64,000 nt of DNA from Microbacterium gorillae (GTDB lineage Bacteria > Actinomycetota > Actinomycetes > Actinomycetales > Microbacteriaceae). The number at the start of each line of letters is the position of its first letter. Position 1 is the first letter of the stretch. A program made the position numbers and the translations under genes. This document shows positions 52,514 through 60,432 of this stretch, in pieces. The stretch lies in the NCBI RefSeq assembly GCF_000826185.2, contig NZ_LN648871.1:1-64000 (forward strand), written 5' to 3'. A model generated the notes under the pieces. That model was not told the DNA's origin. It ran no database searches and was given only the letters and a program-made list of their open reading frames with translations.

Positions 52514-53254
52514 GTGCCCAGGTTCAGCGACTACGTCGTCTATGTCGACGAGAGTGGTGATCACAGTCTCGTGAACGTGAACCCGCAGTTCCCGTACTTC
52601 GTGCTGTCGTTCTGTATCTTTCCGGTCAATGAGTATGTCGACCACGTGGTACCGCGTGTGCAGCGGCTCAAGTTCGACTTCTTCGGGCACGACATGGTCG
52701 TCCTCCATGAGCGCGAGATTCGGAAGTCCACGCCGCCGTTCGACATCCTCCTCAATGAGCGCGTTCGCGCGGATTTCATGAGGGCATTGAACGACATCAT
52801 CGAGGCTGCGCGCTTCGGGATTGTCGCCTGCGTGATCGACAAAGAACGGTTCCGTCAGCGTCGTGGCATGAACACGAATCCATATCACGTAGCCCTAGAG
52901 TTCGGTCTCGAACGCGTGTTTCTTCAGCTGCAACAGCGGGGCCAGGCTCGTCGCATGACCCGTGTCGTGTTTGAGAGTCGGGGTTCCAAAGAGGACCATG
53001 CTCTCGAGCTTGAGTTTCGAAGAATCATGGACACGACCGCAATGCGGGGGATGCCGGAGACCCTCGCGTTCCATTGCGCGCCCAAGAGCGCCAACAGTTC
53101 GGGCCTTCAGATCGCCGACATGACAGCGAGGCCCATCGGCCTGCATGAGATGAGGCCCGAGCAGCGAAATCGCGCTTGGCAGCTCATCGAGCCGAAGCTC
53201 GTAAGGTTAAGAGAGGGGCGAATTGACGGCTACGGCCTCAAGGTCTACCCATAA
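52514..53254 (+). CDS. DUF3800 domain protein
   Basis: The 246-residue protein opens with YVVYVDESGDHS, the DUF3800 signature with two acidic residues expected at an RNase H-like active site, and continues FPYFVLSFCIFP. Later it has IVACVIDKERF and a C-terminal SSGLQIADMTARPI block with a conserved Asp. These proteins are often found in mobile and defence regions; their activity is not established. TACCCT (52502-52507) ends 6 nt before GTG 52514. Codon use and lower GC differ from the neighbours, suggesting transfer. Confidence 0.85.
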   Translation: MPRFSDYVVYVDESGDHSLVNVNPQFPYFVLSFCIFPVNEYVDHVVPRVQRLKFDFFGHDMVVLHEREIRKSTPPFDILLNERVRADFMRALNDIIEAARFGIVACVIDKERFRQRRGMNTNPYHVALEFGLERVFLQLQQRGQARRMTRVVFESRGSKEDHALELEFRRIMDTTAMRGMPETLAFHCAPKSANSSGLQIADMTARPIGLHEMRPEQRNRAWQLIEPKLVRLREGRIDGYGLKVYP

Positions 53255-53471
53255 AGCGAAAGGCCCCCGGGCTTCCCGGAGACCATACGCCGATCGAGCA
53301 TTCCCGATCCACTTGCTGCAACGATAGGGCATGCCGTCCTATTCCGCTAGCCAGCGGGCTCCCCTGTGCGGATGAGGCTGGGGACTGTTGTCGCGGTTTT
53401 TCACGTGGTGCGGAGGAGGGAACGGCTCTCTATCCCAGCGATTTCTGGGGTCGAGTTTCCTACAGTCACGG
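53255..53471. other. Non-coding stretch beside tRNA-Lys
   Basis: No gene is seen. A degraded hairpin (GGCCCCCGGG with CCCGGAGACC, two mismatches) follows the DUF3800 stop and may terminate it. The sequence is lower in GC than the chromosome around it. No duplicate of the tRNA-Lys 3' end was found here or near 51860-51975 by eye. Confidence 0.5.
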
Positions 53472-53544
53472 TGGGCCCCGTGGGGCTCGAACCCACGACC
53501 CGCGGATTAAAAGTCCGATGCTCTGCCAACTGAGCTAGAGGCCC
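53472..53544 (-). tRNA. tRNA-Lys (UUU)
   Basis: The 73-nt minus-strand gene has acceptor GGGCCTC/GGGGCCC (one G-U pair), D-stem GCTC/GAGC, anticodon stem CGGAC/ATCCG-type with loop CTTTTAA giving anticodon TTT, and T-stem CGTGG/CCACG. The discriminator is A and CCA is not fully encoded (CCG follows). Its 3' end faces the accessory patch at 51.9-53.3 kb. Confidence 0.93.
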
Positions 53545-53631
53545 GTGGGTTCCACTCTAGGGGCAACGGCGGGGCTTCGCGGACGGCGGACAACGCGTCC
53601 CGGGCTCGGAGCCGCGCGTACCCTGGTGAGG

Positions 53632-54261
53632 ATGTCTGCTCTGTTCAACAAGCCCGTGCGACGGCCGTCCGACATGCTCGATCGCCTGTTCGGCAACGAC
53701 GACCCCGCCGAGGCCTCGCGCGCCGCGCACGCCACCGCGACGGCGCTGCTGTCGCGCGTGCGCGAGGACCCGGACGCGGACACCGTCGACCGCCTCGTGA
53801 CGTACACGCGCGAGCACGGCATCGACACCATCGCGCAGCTGTGGTCGCAGGCGCCGGCCCGCACACTGCCGGGCGCACTGTGGCGGATCTACCTGCTGCA
53901 GCTCATGGTCCACGACGACCCGCACACCACGAGCCTCGTCTACGAGCGCGGACGCCGCGAGGTGCACACCGTCGACCCCGTCATCGCGGGGGCTCCGACG
54001 CCGGCCGGACCGGGGGAGATCACGCAGCTCGCGGACGCGATCCTGCGCGGGGTGTTCACGGGCGACTTCGGCGTCGCACTGCAGCGGGCGGCGTCGTTCT
54101 GTCGCGTGGAGGCCTCGGGGGCCACGCACCTCGCGGATGACTACGAGGGCACGGAACCGGAACGCGCGACGGCGCTTACGACGAAGGCACTGCGGCTCTC
54201 CACGTTCGCGGCGGACCTGGACGCCGCTGCCGCCCAGTGGCGGCTCGGCACGCTCACCTGA
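53632..54261 (+). CDS. Hypothetical protein
   Basis: The 209-residue soluble protein begins MSALFNKPVRRPSDMLDRLFG and is mostly helical (ASRAAHATATALLSRV, TIAQLWSQAPARTLPGALWRIYLLQ). I do not recognise a family, though its gene is of ordinary high GC and codon use. TACCCT (53619-53624) ends 7 nt before ATG 53632, supporting that start over the longer frame. It is convergent with a small membrane protein gene. Confidence 0.75.
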   Translation: MSALFNKPVRRPSDMLDRLFGNDDPAEASRAAHATATALLSRVREDPDADTVDRLVTYTREHGIDTIAQLWSQAPARTLPGALWRIYLLQLMVHDDPHTTSLVYERGRREVHTVDPVIAGAPTPAGPGEITQLADAILRGVFTGDFGVALQRAASFCRVEASGATHLADDYEGTEPERATALTTKALRLSTFAADLDAAAAQWRLGTLT

Positions 54262-54283
54262 CCGACACCGCCGTACGCCTGTG

Positions 54284-54326
54284 GTCCGGTCCGCCTCGCG
54301 GGATGCGGTGGTGCGTCGGACCGGAC
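54284..54326. terminator. Hairpin between convergent genes
   Basis: GTCCGGTCCG (54284-54293) and CGGACCGGAC (54317-54326) form a 10-bp perfect stem around a 23-nt loop. It can terminate either neighbour. Confidence 0.55.
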
Positions 54327-54333
54327 GCGGGCC

Positions 54334-54723
54334 TCAGAAGCCGAGGGCTTGCTGGGCGCGGGAGCGGTCGCCGTCGGTCTGCATGATGGCTGCGGCCTCC
54401 CAGAGGGACTGGTCCGGGGCGCGGTCCGGGATCTCCAGGCCCTTCAGCAGCGAGCCGGGCAGCACGAGATCCGGGGCCAGCGCGATGGCCGCGCGCATCT
54501 GCGTGCGGTAGAGGTACCAGGCCGCCAACAGATCCACGACCAGGACGATCGGAGCGATCCACCACAGCTCGGTGACGAACGCCACCACGACACCGAGAAC
54601 CAGGGCTCCACTGATCATGGCGTAGACCATGATCAAAGCGGTACGGCGCCGCGGGGCGACGTACGCCTCCGCTTCCGTCTGCCGCAGCGGGTTGAGGATC
54701 ACTGCCGGAGCCGAGCGCGCCAT
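54334..54723 (-). CDS. Small two-helix membrane protein
   Basis: The 129-residue protein has two adjacent membrane helices (TALIMVYAMISGALVLGVVV and WIAPIVLVVDLLAAWYLY) between polar ends. No family is recognised. It starts 1 nt after the S9 peptidase stop, so the two are likely one transcript. Confidence 0.72.
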   Translation of the reverse strand: MARSAPAVILNPLRQTEAEAYVAPRRRTALIMVYAMISGALVLGVVVAFVTELWWIAPIVLVVDLLAAWYLYRTQMRAAIALAPDLVLPGSLLKGLEIPDRAPDQSLWEAAAIMQTDGDRSRAQQALGF

Positions 54724-54724
54724 C

Positions 54725-56839
54725 TCAGACCTCCTCCACGTCGGCGACGCCGAGGACGTCGAACAGCCACGCCAGCTCGAACGCCCGCTCGCGCCAGGAG
54801 TTGTAGCGTCCGGTGACCCCGCCGTGACCGGCGACCATCTCGCACTTCAACAGCGCGTCCGCGCCGACCTCGCGCAGACGCGCGACCCACTTCGCCGGCT
54901 CCACGTACATCACGCGGGTGTCGTTCAACGACGTCACCGCGAGGATGCGCGGGTACGTCACGCCCTCGCGCACGTTCTCGTACGGGGTGTAGGAGCGCAT
55001 GTACTCGTACACCTCGGCGTTCTCCAGCGGGTTTCCCCACTCGTCCCACTCGATGACCGTCAGGGGCAGCGAGGGATCCAGGATCGTCGTCAACGCATCC
55101 ACGAAGGGAACGGAAGCCAGGACACCGGCGAACAGCTCCGGCGCGAGGTTCGCGACCGCTCCCATCAGCAGACCGCCCGCGCTGCCGCCCTCGGCGGCCA
55201 GGCGCTCCGGCGTCGTGATGCCCTCATCCACGAGGTGCCGCGCCACGTCCACGAAATCGGTGAAGGTGTTGCGCTTGCTCAGCGTCTTGCCGTTCTCGTA
55301 CCAGGCGCGACCCATCTCGCCGCCGCCGCGGACGTGCGCGACCGCGAACACGACACCGCGATCCAGACCGGACAGGCGCATGGACGAGAAGCCGGGGTCG
55401 ATGGAGTGCTCGTAGGAGCCGTACCCGTACAGGTGCACGGGCCGGACGCCGTCGGACACGTCGCCGAACGAGCGCTTCCAGACGAGCGAGACCGGGATCT
55501 GCGTCCCATCTTGAGCGGTCGCCCAGATCCGACGCTGGTCATAGTCCGCGGCGTCGTACCCGCCGAGCACCGGCTGCTGCTTGCGCAGGAGCAGCTCGCC
55601 GCTCGCGATGTCCCAGTCGTAGACGCTCGCGGGCGTGACGAACGAGCCGTAGCTCAGGCGTACGAGCGGCGGTGCCCACTCGGAGTTGCCGCTCACCCAA
55701 GCGCTGTAGAGCGGCTCGTCGAAAGCGAGCTCGGTGACCTCGTTCGTCGCGTAATCGAGCAGGCCGACGCGCTCCAGGCCGTCGCGCCGGTAATCGACGG
55801 TGGCGAAATCACGGAAGCAATCGATGTCCAGCACTCGACGACCGGGCAGATGCGCGAGCACGGGCGTGCGCGGACCCGTGGGGTCCGCCAGCGGCACGCG
55901 CACGAGCTCGAAATCCAGCGCGCCGGCGTTGTGGGTGATGAACAGGACATCCTCACCGTCGATGACGGCGTGGTCGACGCTGTACTCCACGCCCTCCTCC
56001 GCCGGCCACACGACCTGCGGCTCGGCGGTCAGATCCGCCGCGGGCAGCAAGCGGGTCTCGCTCGTGATCTTCGAGCCCTTCTCGATGATCAGGTACTCGT
56101 CCGACCGGGTGAAGCCGGAACCCACCCAGTAGCGCTCGTCCGGCTCGTGGAACAGCTTCACGTCGTCGGCACCGGACCCGATGCGGTGCAGCCAGACGGT
56201 GTCCGGCCGCCAGGCGTCATCCACCGTCTGGTAAACGATGCCGGTGCCGTCCGGGGTGAACTCGGCGCCGCCCGCGGTGTCCTCCAGGACATCCGAGAGC
56301 ACCTCGCCGGATGCGATCTCGCGGACGCGCACGCGGTAGCGCTCGTCGCCGGCGACATCGATGCCGTACAGGATGCGCGTGCCGTCGCGGGACACGTCGA
56401 AGCTGCCGAGCGAGAAGAACTCGTTGCCCTCGGCCTCGACGTTGCCGTCGAAGAGGATCTCCTCGCCCGGGACCGGCACGGCCGGGTCGAGCTCCGGCGG
56501 CGTCCAGTCGTCGGGGGAGGACAGCGGTGCGCGGCACTGCACGCCGTACTGCTGACCCTCGATCGTGCGTCCGTAGTACCAGTACTCACCGCGACGGGCG
56601 GGGACGGAGAGGTCGGTCTCGAGCGTGCGCGCCTTCACCTCGTCGAAGATGCGCTCGCGCAGCGGCGCGAGGTGAGCGGTCCGCTCGGCCGTGTACGCGT
56701 TCTCCGCCTCGAGGTGGGCGATGACCTCGGGGTCGTCCTTCGCCCGCATCCACTCGTACGGGTCGGAGAAGGTGTCGCCGTGGTGGACACGGTCCTGCGG
56801 GCGGCGGTCGGCGATCGGGGCGTCAGAACGTGCAGTCAC
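54725..56839 (-). CDS. S9 family oligopeptidase (oligopeptidase B-like)
   Basis: The 704-residue cytoplasmic serine peptidase has an N-terminal beta-propeller (residues about 70-400) and a C-terminal alpha/beta hydrolase. The nucleophile is in GGSAGGLLMGA, the Asp in LNDTRVMYVEP, and the His in AGHGGVTGRYNSWRE. PVSLVWKRSFG and YGSYEHSIDPGFSS mark the oligopeptidase B group, which cuts peptides after basic residues. GTG 56848 is possible, but TAGCGT (56852-56847) overlaps it and ends 7 nt before GTG 56839, which fits leaderless initiation at 56839. Confidence 0.92.
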   Translation of the reverse strand: MTARSDAPIADRRPQDRVHHGDTFSDPYEWMRAKDDPEVIAHLEAENAYTAERTAHLAPLRERIFDEVKARTLETDLSVPARRGEYWYYGRTIEGQQYGVQCRAPLSSPDDWTPPELDPAVPVPGEEILFDGNVEAEGNEFFSLGSFDVSRDGTRILYGIDVAGDERYRVRVREIASGEVLSDVLEDTAGGAEFTPDGTGIVYQTVDDAWRPDTVWLHRIGSGADDVKLFHEPDERYWVGSGFTRSDEYLIIEKGSKITSETRLLPAADLTAEPQVVWPAEEGVEYSVDHAVIDGEDVLFITHNAGALDFELVRVPLADPTGPRTPVLAHLPGRRVLDIDCFRDFATVDYRRDGLERVGLLDYATNEVTELAFDEPLYSAWVSGNSEWAPPLVRLSYGSFVTPASVYDWDIASGELLLRKQQPVLGGYDAADYDQRRIWATAQDGTQIPVSLVWKRSFGDVSDGVRPVHLYGYGSYEHSIDPGFSSMRLSGLDRGVVFAVAHVRGGGEMGRAWYENGKTLSKRNTFTDFVDVARHLVDEGITTPERLAAEGGSAGGLLMGAVANLAPELFAGVLASVPFVDALTTILDPSLPLTVIEWDEWGNPLENAEVYEYMRSYTPYENVREGVTYPRILAVTSLNDTRVMYVEPAKWVARLREVGADALLKCEMVAGHGGVTGRYNSWRERAFELAWLFDVLGVADVEEV

Positions 56840-56849
56840 CCGCCCCACG

Positions 56850-57377
56850 CTAGTCGCTCGATCCGTCCCGGCGCAGAGCGACGGCCGATGCGATCAGCCG
56901 GACGTTCTCCTCGACCGGTCGGCCCGCGTCCAATCGCAACCGATCGTCCGTCCACTCATCGAAGCCGGACCTCCGCGCGAGGACGGACTCCCAGGTCGGC
57001 TCCGGGAAGCCGTCCAGGTCACGCTCGCGGGACTCGAGTCGTCGTCGGTGCTCCTGCGGCTCCGGCGCGAGCACCTCGACGAACAGCAGCGATGCGCGCT
57101 CCGCCGCCGCCAGGTCTCGCCACTGGAGGCGAGCCGCTGGGGCATCGTTCACGGCGTCCACGCACACGTCGTGTCCGAGGCGCAGCTGCTCCCGCGCCAC
57201 GGCGTCCGCGACGACGTAGGCGGCCAGTCCCGTCGGCTGCTCGGTCCCGATACCCGCGCGGAGCATCGCCGCCTCCACGGCATCGACGGCGATCACCGCG
57301 CAGCCGAGCGCTCGACCTGCCGCGGCGGCGATCGTGCTCTTTCCGGACCCGGGCAGTCCCGCCATCACGATGAGCAT
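56850..57377 (-). CDS. P-loop kinase-like AAA ATPase
   Basis: The 175-residue protein has a P-loop GLPGSGKST at residues 7-15 and the pattern of small nucleotide- or sugar-kinase-like AAA_33 proteins (CAVIAVDAVEAAML, then CVDAVNDAPAAR and EVLAPEPQEHRRRL). The phosphate acceptor is unknown. TAGGGT (57389-57384) ends 6 nt before ATG. Its stop is 10 nt ahead of the S9 peptidase start. Confidence 0.87.
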   Translation of the reverse strand: MLIVMAGLPGSGKSTIAAAAGRALGCAVIAVDAVEAAMLRAGIGTEQPTGLAAYVVADAVAREQLRLGHDVCVDAVNDAPAARLQWRDLAAAERASLLFVEVLAPEPQEHRRRLESRERDLDGFPEPTWESVLARRSGFDEWTDDRLRLDAGRPVEENVRLIASAVALRRDGSSD

Positions 57378-57428
57378 GGGGACACCCTATGGGTCCGTTC
57401 AGCACTCCCGTCCGGCGGGGGTGGCGAG

Positions 57429-57457
57429 TTGACCGGTTTCGGCGCGGATGCGAAGAT
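57429..57457 (+). promoter_or_regulatory. Possible promoter of the PiT gene
   Basis: TTGACC (57429-57434) and GAAGAT (57452-57457) are 17 nt apart. The -10 box is weak. The leader of about 95 nt that would result has no other clear feature. Confidence 0.35.
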
Positions 57458-57557
57458 TTCCATGGCCGGTTGCCGGTTCTCGAACACCAGGTGAACTCTT
57501 CGTTCGCACGTCGCGCTGACGACATCCCCCTCCTCTCACGCAAAACGAAAGCGACCG

Positions 57558-59102
57558 GTGGAACTCGCAATCCTCATCGTCGTGCTGGTCATCGGACTGG
57601 CGCTGTTCTTCGACTTCACCAATGGGTTCCACGACACCGCGAACGCCATGGCGACCCCGATCGCGACCGGCGCTCTCAAGCCCAAGACGGCGGTCGCCCT
57701 CGCGGCGGGGCTGAACCTCGTCGGAGCGTTCCTGTCCACCGAGGTCTCCCAGACGGTCTCGCACGGCATCATCCAAGAGGGTCAGATCGCAGACGCCGAC
57801 CCGACGCACACGCTGTTCCCGTCGCTGATCTTCGCGGCGCTGATCGGCGCGATCACCTGGAACATGCTGACGTGGTTGCTCGGCCTGCCCTCCAGCTCCT
57901 CCCACGCGCTGTTCGGTGGCCTCATCGGTGCCACGCTCGTGGGCGTCGGACTCAGCGCCATCAACTTCGGTGTCGTGATCAGCAAGATCGTGCTCCCGGC
58001 GCTGCTCGCGCCGCTCACCGCGGGCATCATCGCGTTCGTCGCGACGAAGATCGCGTACGCCGTGACCCGTCGCTACGACGGCAAGCCGGACGGCCGCGAC
58101 GGCTTCCGCTGGGGCCAGATCTTCACCTCGTCCCTCGTCGCCCTCGCACACGGCACCAACGACGCGCAGAAGACGATGGGCATCATCACGCTCGCGCTGA
58201 TCACGGTCGGACTGCAGAGCTCCGCACACGCCGAGCCGCAGCTCTGGGTCATCATCGCGTGTGCCGTGACGATCGCCGCCGGAACCTACATCGGTGGCTG
58301 GCGCATCATCCGCACGCTCGGCAAGGGCCTCACGGACGTCAAGCCGGCTCAGGGCTTCTCGGCGGAGAGCTCCACCGCCGCGACCATCCTCGCCTCGTCG
58401 GCCCTCGGCTTCGCCCTCTCCACCACGCAGGTGGCCTCCGGCTCGGTCATCGGCTCCGGCCTCGGCCGCCGCGGTTCCAAGGTGCGGTGGGGAACCGCGG
58501 GCAAGATCATGGTCGGCTGGCTGCTGACACTGCCCGCCTCCGCGATCGTCGGTGGTCTCGCCGCGTTCGTGGTCATCGCCCTGGGACACTGGGGTGTCCT
58601 GGTGGACGCGATCATCGCGCTGATCATCATCGTGGTGCTGTTCCTCTACTCCCGCCGCCAGCAGGTGGACAGCTCCAACGCGATGAGCGATGTCGCCGCG
58701 TCCGGTGGCGCGGTGAAGGTCAAGCGGAACCCGCCGCCCACGCGTCGTCAGCGCGAGATCCTGCGTCATCAGGAGCGCGCGCGCAAGGACGCGCAGCGCA
58801 AGGTGGACGAGGCGGAGCGCTCCGCGAAGGCCGCCGACCGCCGCGCTCGCGATGCCGAACTGCGCGCGAAGGACGCCGAGAAGCGGGCCAAGGACGCCGA
58901 GAAGCGCGCCAAGGCCGCGAAGGAGAAGGCGGCGGCGGCATCCGTGAACGCCAAGCATCTGCGCGAGCGCACGGCGGACACCCGCGGTGAGAAGAAGGCC
59001 GCGGACAGCGCCCCGAAGGACACCGGCGTGACGAAGACGAACGCGAAGAAGACCGGCGACAAGAAGCCGGCCAAGAAGAGCAAGAGCGGGAAGGGCGCCT
59101 GA
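57558..59102 (+). CDS. PiT family inorganic phosphate transporter with charged C-terminal tail
   Basis: The 514-residue protein has an N-terminal PiT membrane domain (residues 1-375). It carries the two family repeats, DFTNGFHDTANAMATPIATG and ALAHGTNDAQKTMGIITLAL, each with the Asn/Asp residues for phosphate and proton or metal coupling. From about 400 to 514 it carries a soluble tail rich in Arg, Lys, Ala and Glu that looks like a long coiled coil (DAELRAKDAEKRAKDAEKR, ending in a Lys-rich run). GTG 57558 is preceded by GAAAG. The companion membrane protein starts 2 nt after its stop. Confidence 0.92.
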   Translation: MELAILIVVLVIGLALFFDFTNGFHDTANAMATPIATGALKPKTAVALAAGLNLVGAFLSTEVSQTVSHGIIQEGQIADADPTHTLFPSLIFAALIGAITWNMLTWLLGLPSSSSHALFGGLIGATLVGVGLSAINFGVVISKIVLPALLAPLTAGIIAFVATKIAYAVTRRYDGKPDGRDGFRWGQIFTSSLVALAHGTNDAQKTMGIITLALITVGLQSSAHAEPQLWVIIACAVTIAAGTYIGGWRIIRTLGKGLTDVKPAQGFSAESSTAATILASSALGFALSTTQVASGSVIGSGLGRRGSKVRWGTAGKIMVGWLLTLPASAIVGGLAAFVVIALGHWGVLVDAIIALIIIVVLFLYSRRQQVDSSNAMSDVAASGGAVKVKRNPPPTRRQREILRHQERARKDAQRKVDEAERSAKAADRRARDAELRAKDAEKRAKDAEKRAKAAKEKAAAASVNAKHLRERTADTRGEKKAADSAPKDTGVTKTNAKKTGDKKPAKKSKSGKGA

Positions 59103-59104
59103 TC

Positions 59105-59434
59105 ATGATCGAGATCGACTGGAAGGCCTTCTTCGACGTCTTCGTCGTGGCGCTCATCGGCGCGTCCGCTCTCGTGTTCTTCTACGCCGTCGGACTCCGA
59201 CTGCTGGTGCTGGGCGGACGTGCGCCCGTGGTCAGTCCGGCCGAGTTCACGGACGCCATCACGGTGATCACCGAGAAGGAAGCGCAGCGTGCCCAGCGGG
59301 CCGCCGTGAAGGCCGCGAAGAAGAACCCGCTCACCGACGGTCAGAAGCGCTGGGCGCTCGTCGGCGCGTACGGGTGCTTCGCCATGTGCGGCGTGGCCGT
59401 CATCGTCGGCGTGCTGCTCCTGCTCGTCAAGTGA
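59105..59434 (+). CDS. PiT-linked small membrane protein
   Basis: The 109-residue protein has two membrane helices (VFVVALIGASALVFFYAVGL and YGCFAMCGVAVIVGVLLLLV) with a Lys/Ala-rich cytoplasmic loop (EKEAQRAQRAAVKAAKKN) between. Its loop resembles in composition the charged tail of PiT, and the gene lies directly after it, suggesting the two proteins interact. No family name is known to me. Confidence 0.78.
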   Translation: MIEIDWKAFFDVFVVALIGASALVFFYAVGLRLLVLGGRAPVVSPAEFTDAITVITEKEAQRAQRAAVKAAKKNPLTDGQKRWALVGAYGCFAMCGVAVIVGVLLLLVK

Positions 59435-59464
59435 GCGGGGGAGGGCACCCCTAGACTGGCCGCC

Positions 59465-60370
59465 ATGACGGGGCTGAGCTTCGGATCCCACGCGCCCGCG
59501 CGCCGGGTGATCCTCCACCTGAGCGACACACACCTCCTGGGCGGTGGGCGACGTCTCGGCGACCACTTCGACGTCGTCCGGAACCTCACCGCGGCGATCG
59601 CCCGGATCCGCACGCTCGATCCTCGGCCGGACGCGATCGTCGTCACCGGCGACCTCACCGATCTCGGTGAGCCGGAGGCCTACGTCACCCTGCGGGAGCT
59701 GCTGACCCCGCTCGCGGCCGATCTCGGCAGTGAGCTGGTCTGGGTCGCGGGGAACCATGACGAGCGGCCGGCCCTCCGCGAGCACCTCCTCGGCGGCTCG
59801 CCGACCCAGGACCCGGTCACGAGGGTCGTCGACCTGAACGGCCTGCGCCTGATCGCGCTGGATTCCTCCGTCCCCGGCTGGCACCACGGCGACATCGACG
59901 CCGCGCAGCTGGACTGGCTGCGCGAGCAGCTCGCCGAACCGGCCCCGCTCGGCACCCTGCTGGCGTTGCACCACCCCCCGCTGCCCAGTCACATCCCGTT
60001 CTTCGACATCCTCGAACTGCAGCACCAGGATGAGCTCGCCGCGGTGCTGCGCGGGTCCGACGTGCGGGCGATCCTGGCCGGACACCTGCATTACGCGACG
60101 TTCGGCACGTTCGCCGGCATCCCGGTGTCGGTGGCCGCGGCCACCTGCTACACGATGGACCTCGCGCGCCCGACCGAGGAGATCAACGGCATGGACGCGG
60201 GTCAGTCGTTCCACCTCGTCCACGTCTGGGACGACACGATCACGCACGCCGTCGTACCCGTCGCGGCAGCCGAGACCGTGCCGTCCTTCACCCCGGAGTG
60301 GTACCGGACGATGGCCGCACTCACACCCGAGGAGCGCCTCGAGCGGTTCTCGCGCAAGCCCACCGCCTGA
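59465..60370 (+). CDS. Cyclic-AMP-phosphodiesterase-like metallophosphoesterase (Icc/CpdA type)
   Basis: The 301-residue protein has the calcineurin-like motifs LSDTHLL, VVTGDLTDLGE, VAGNHDERP, LHHPPLP and LAGHLHYATFG in the order of the class III cyclic nucleotide phosphodiesterases (CpdA, Rv0805). It probably hydrolyses cAMP or a related phosphodiester in the cytoplasm. TAGACT (59452-59457) ends 7 nt before ATG, with no ribosome site. Confidence 0.9.
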   Translation: MTGLSFGSHAPARRVILHLSDTHLLGGGRRLGDHFDVVRNLTAAIARIRTLDPRPDAIVVTGDLTDLGEPEAYVTLRELLTPLAADLGSELVWVAGNHDERPALREHLLGGSPTQDPVTRVVDLNGLRLIALDSSVPGWHHGDIDAAQLDWLREQLAEPAPLGTLLALHHPPLPSHIPFFDILELQHQDELAAVLRGSDVRAILAGHLHYATFGTFAGIPVSVAAATCYTMDLARPTEEINGMDAGQSFHLVHVWDDTITHAVVPVAAAETVPSFTPEWYRTMAALTPEERLERFSRKPTA

Positions 60371-60432
60371 GCGGACTACGCTGGGACCACCACCACCCGA
60401 ACCACCCGTGACCCACAAGGAACACACGCCAT

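Noticed and set aside
52514..53254. A full phage-defence system
   Set aside because: Only a lone DUF3800 gene and a damaged toxin-antitoxin pair are present; no nuclease-helicase or sensor partners were found.
53472..53544. Attachment-site duplication of tRNA-Lys marking an integrated element
   Set aside because: No second copy of the tRNA 3' end was seen near 51.8-53.4 kb and no integrase gene is present.
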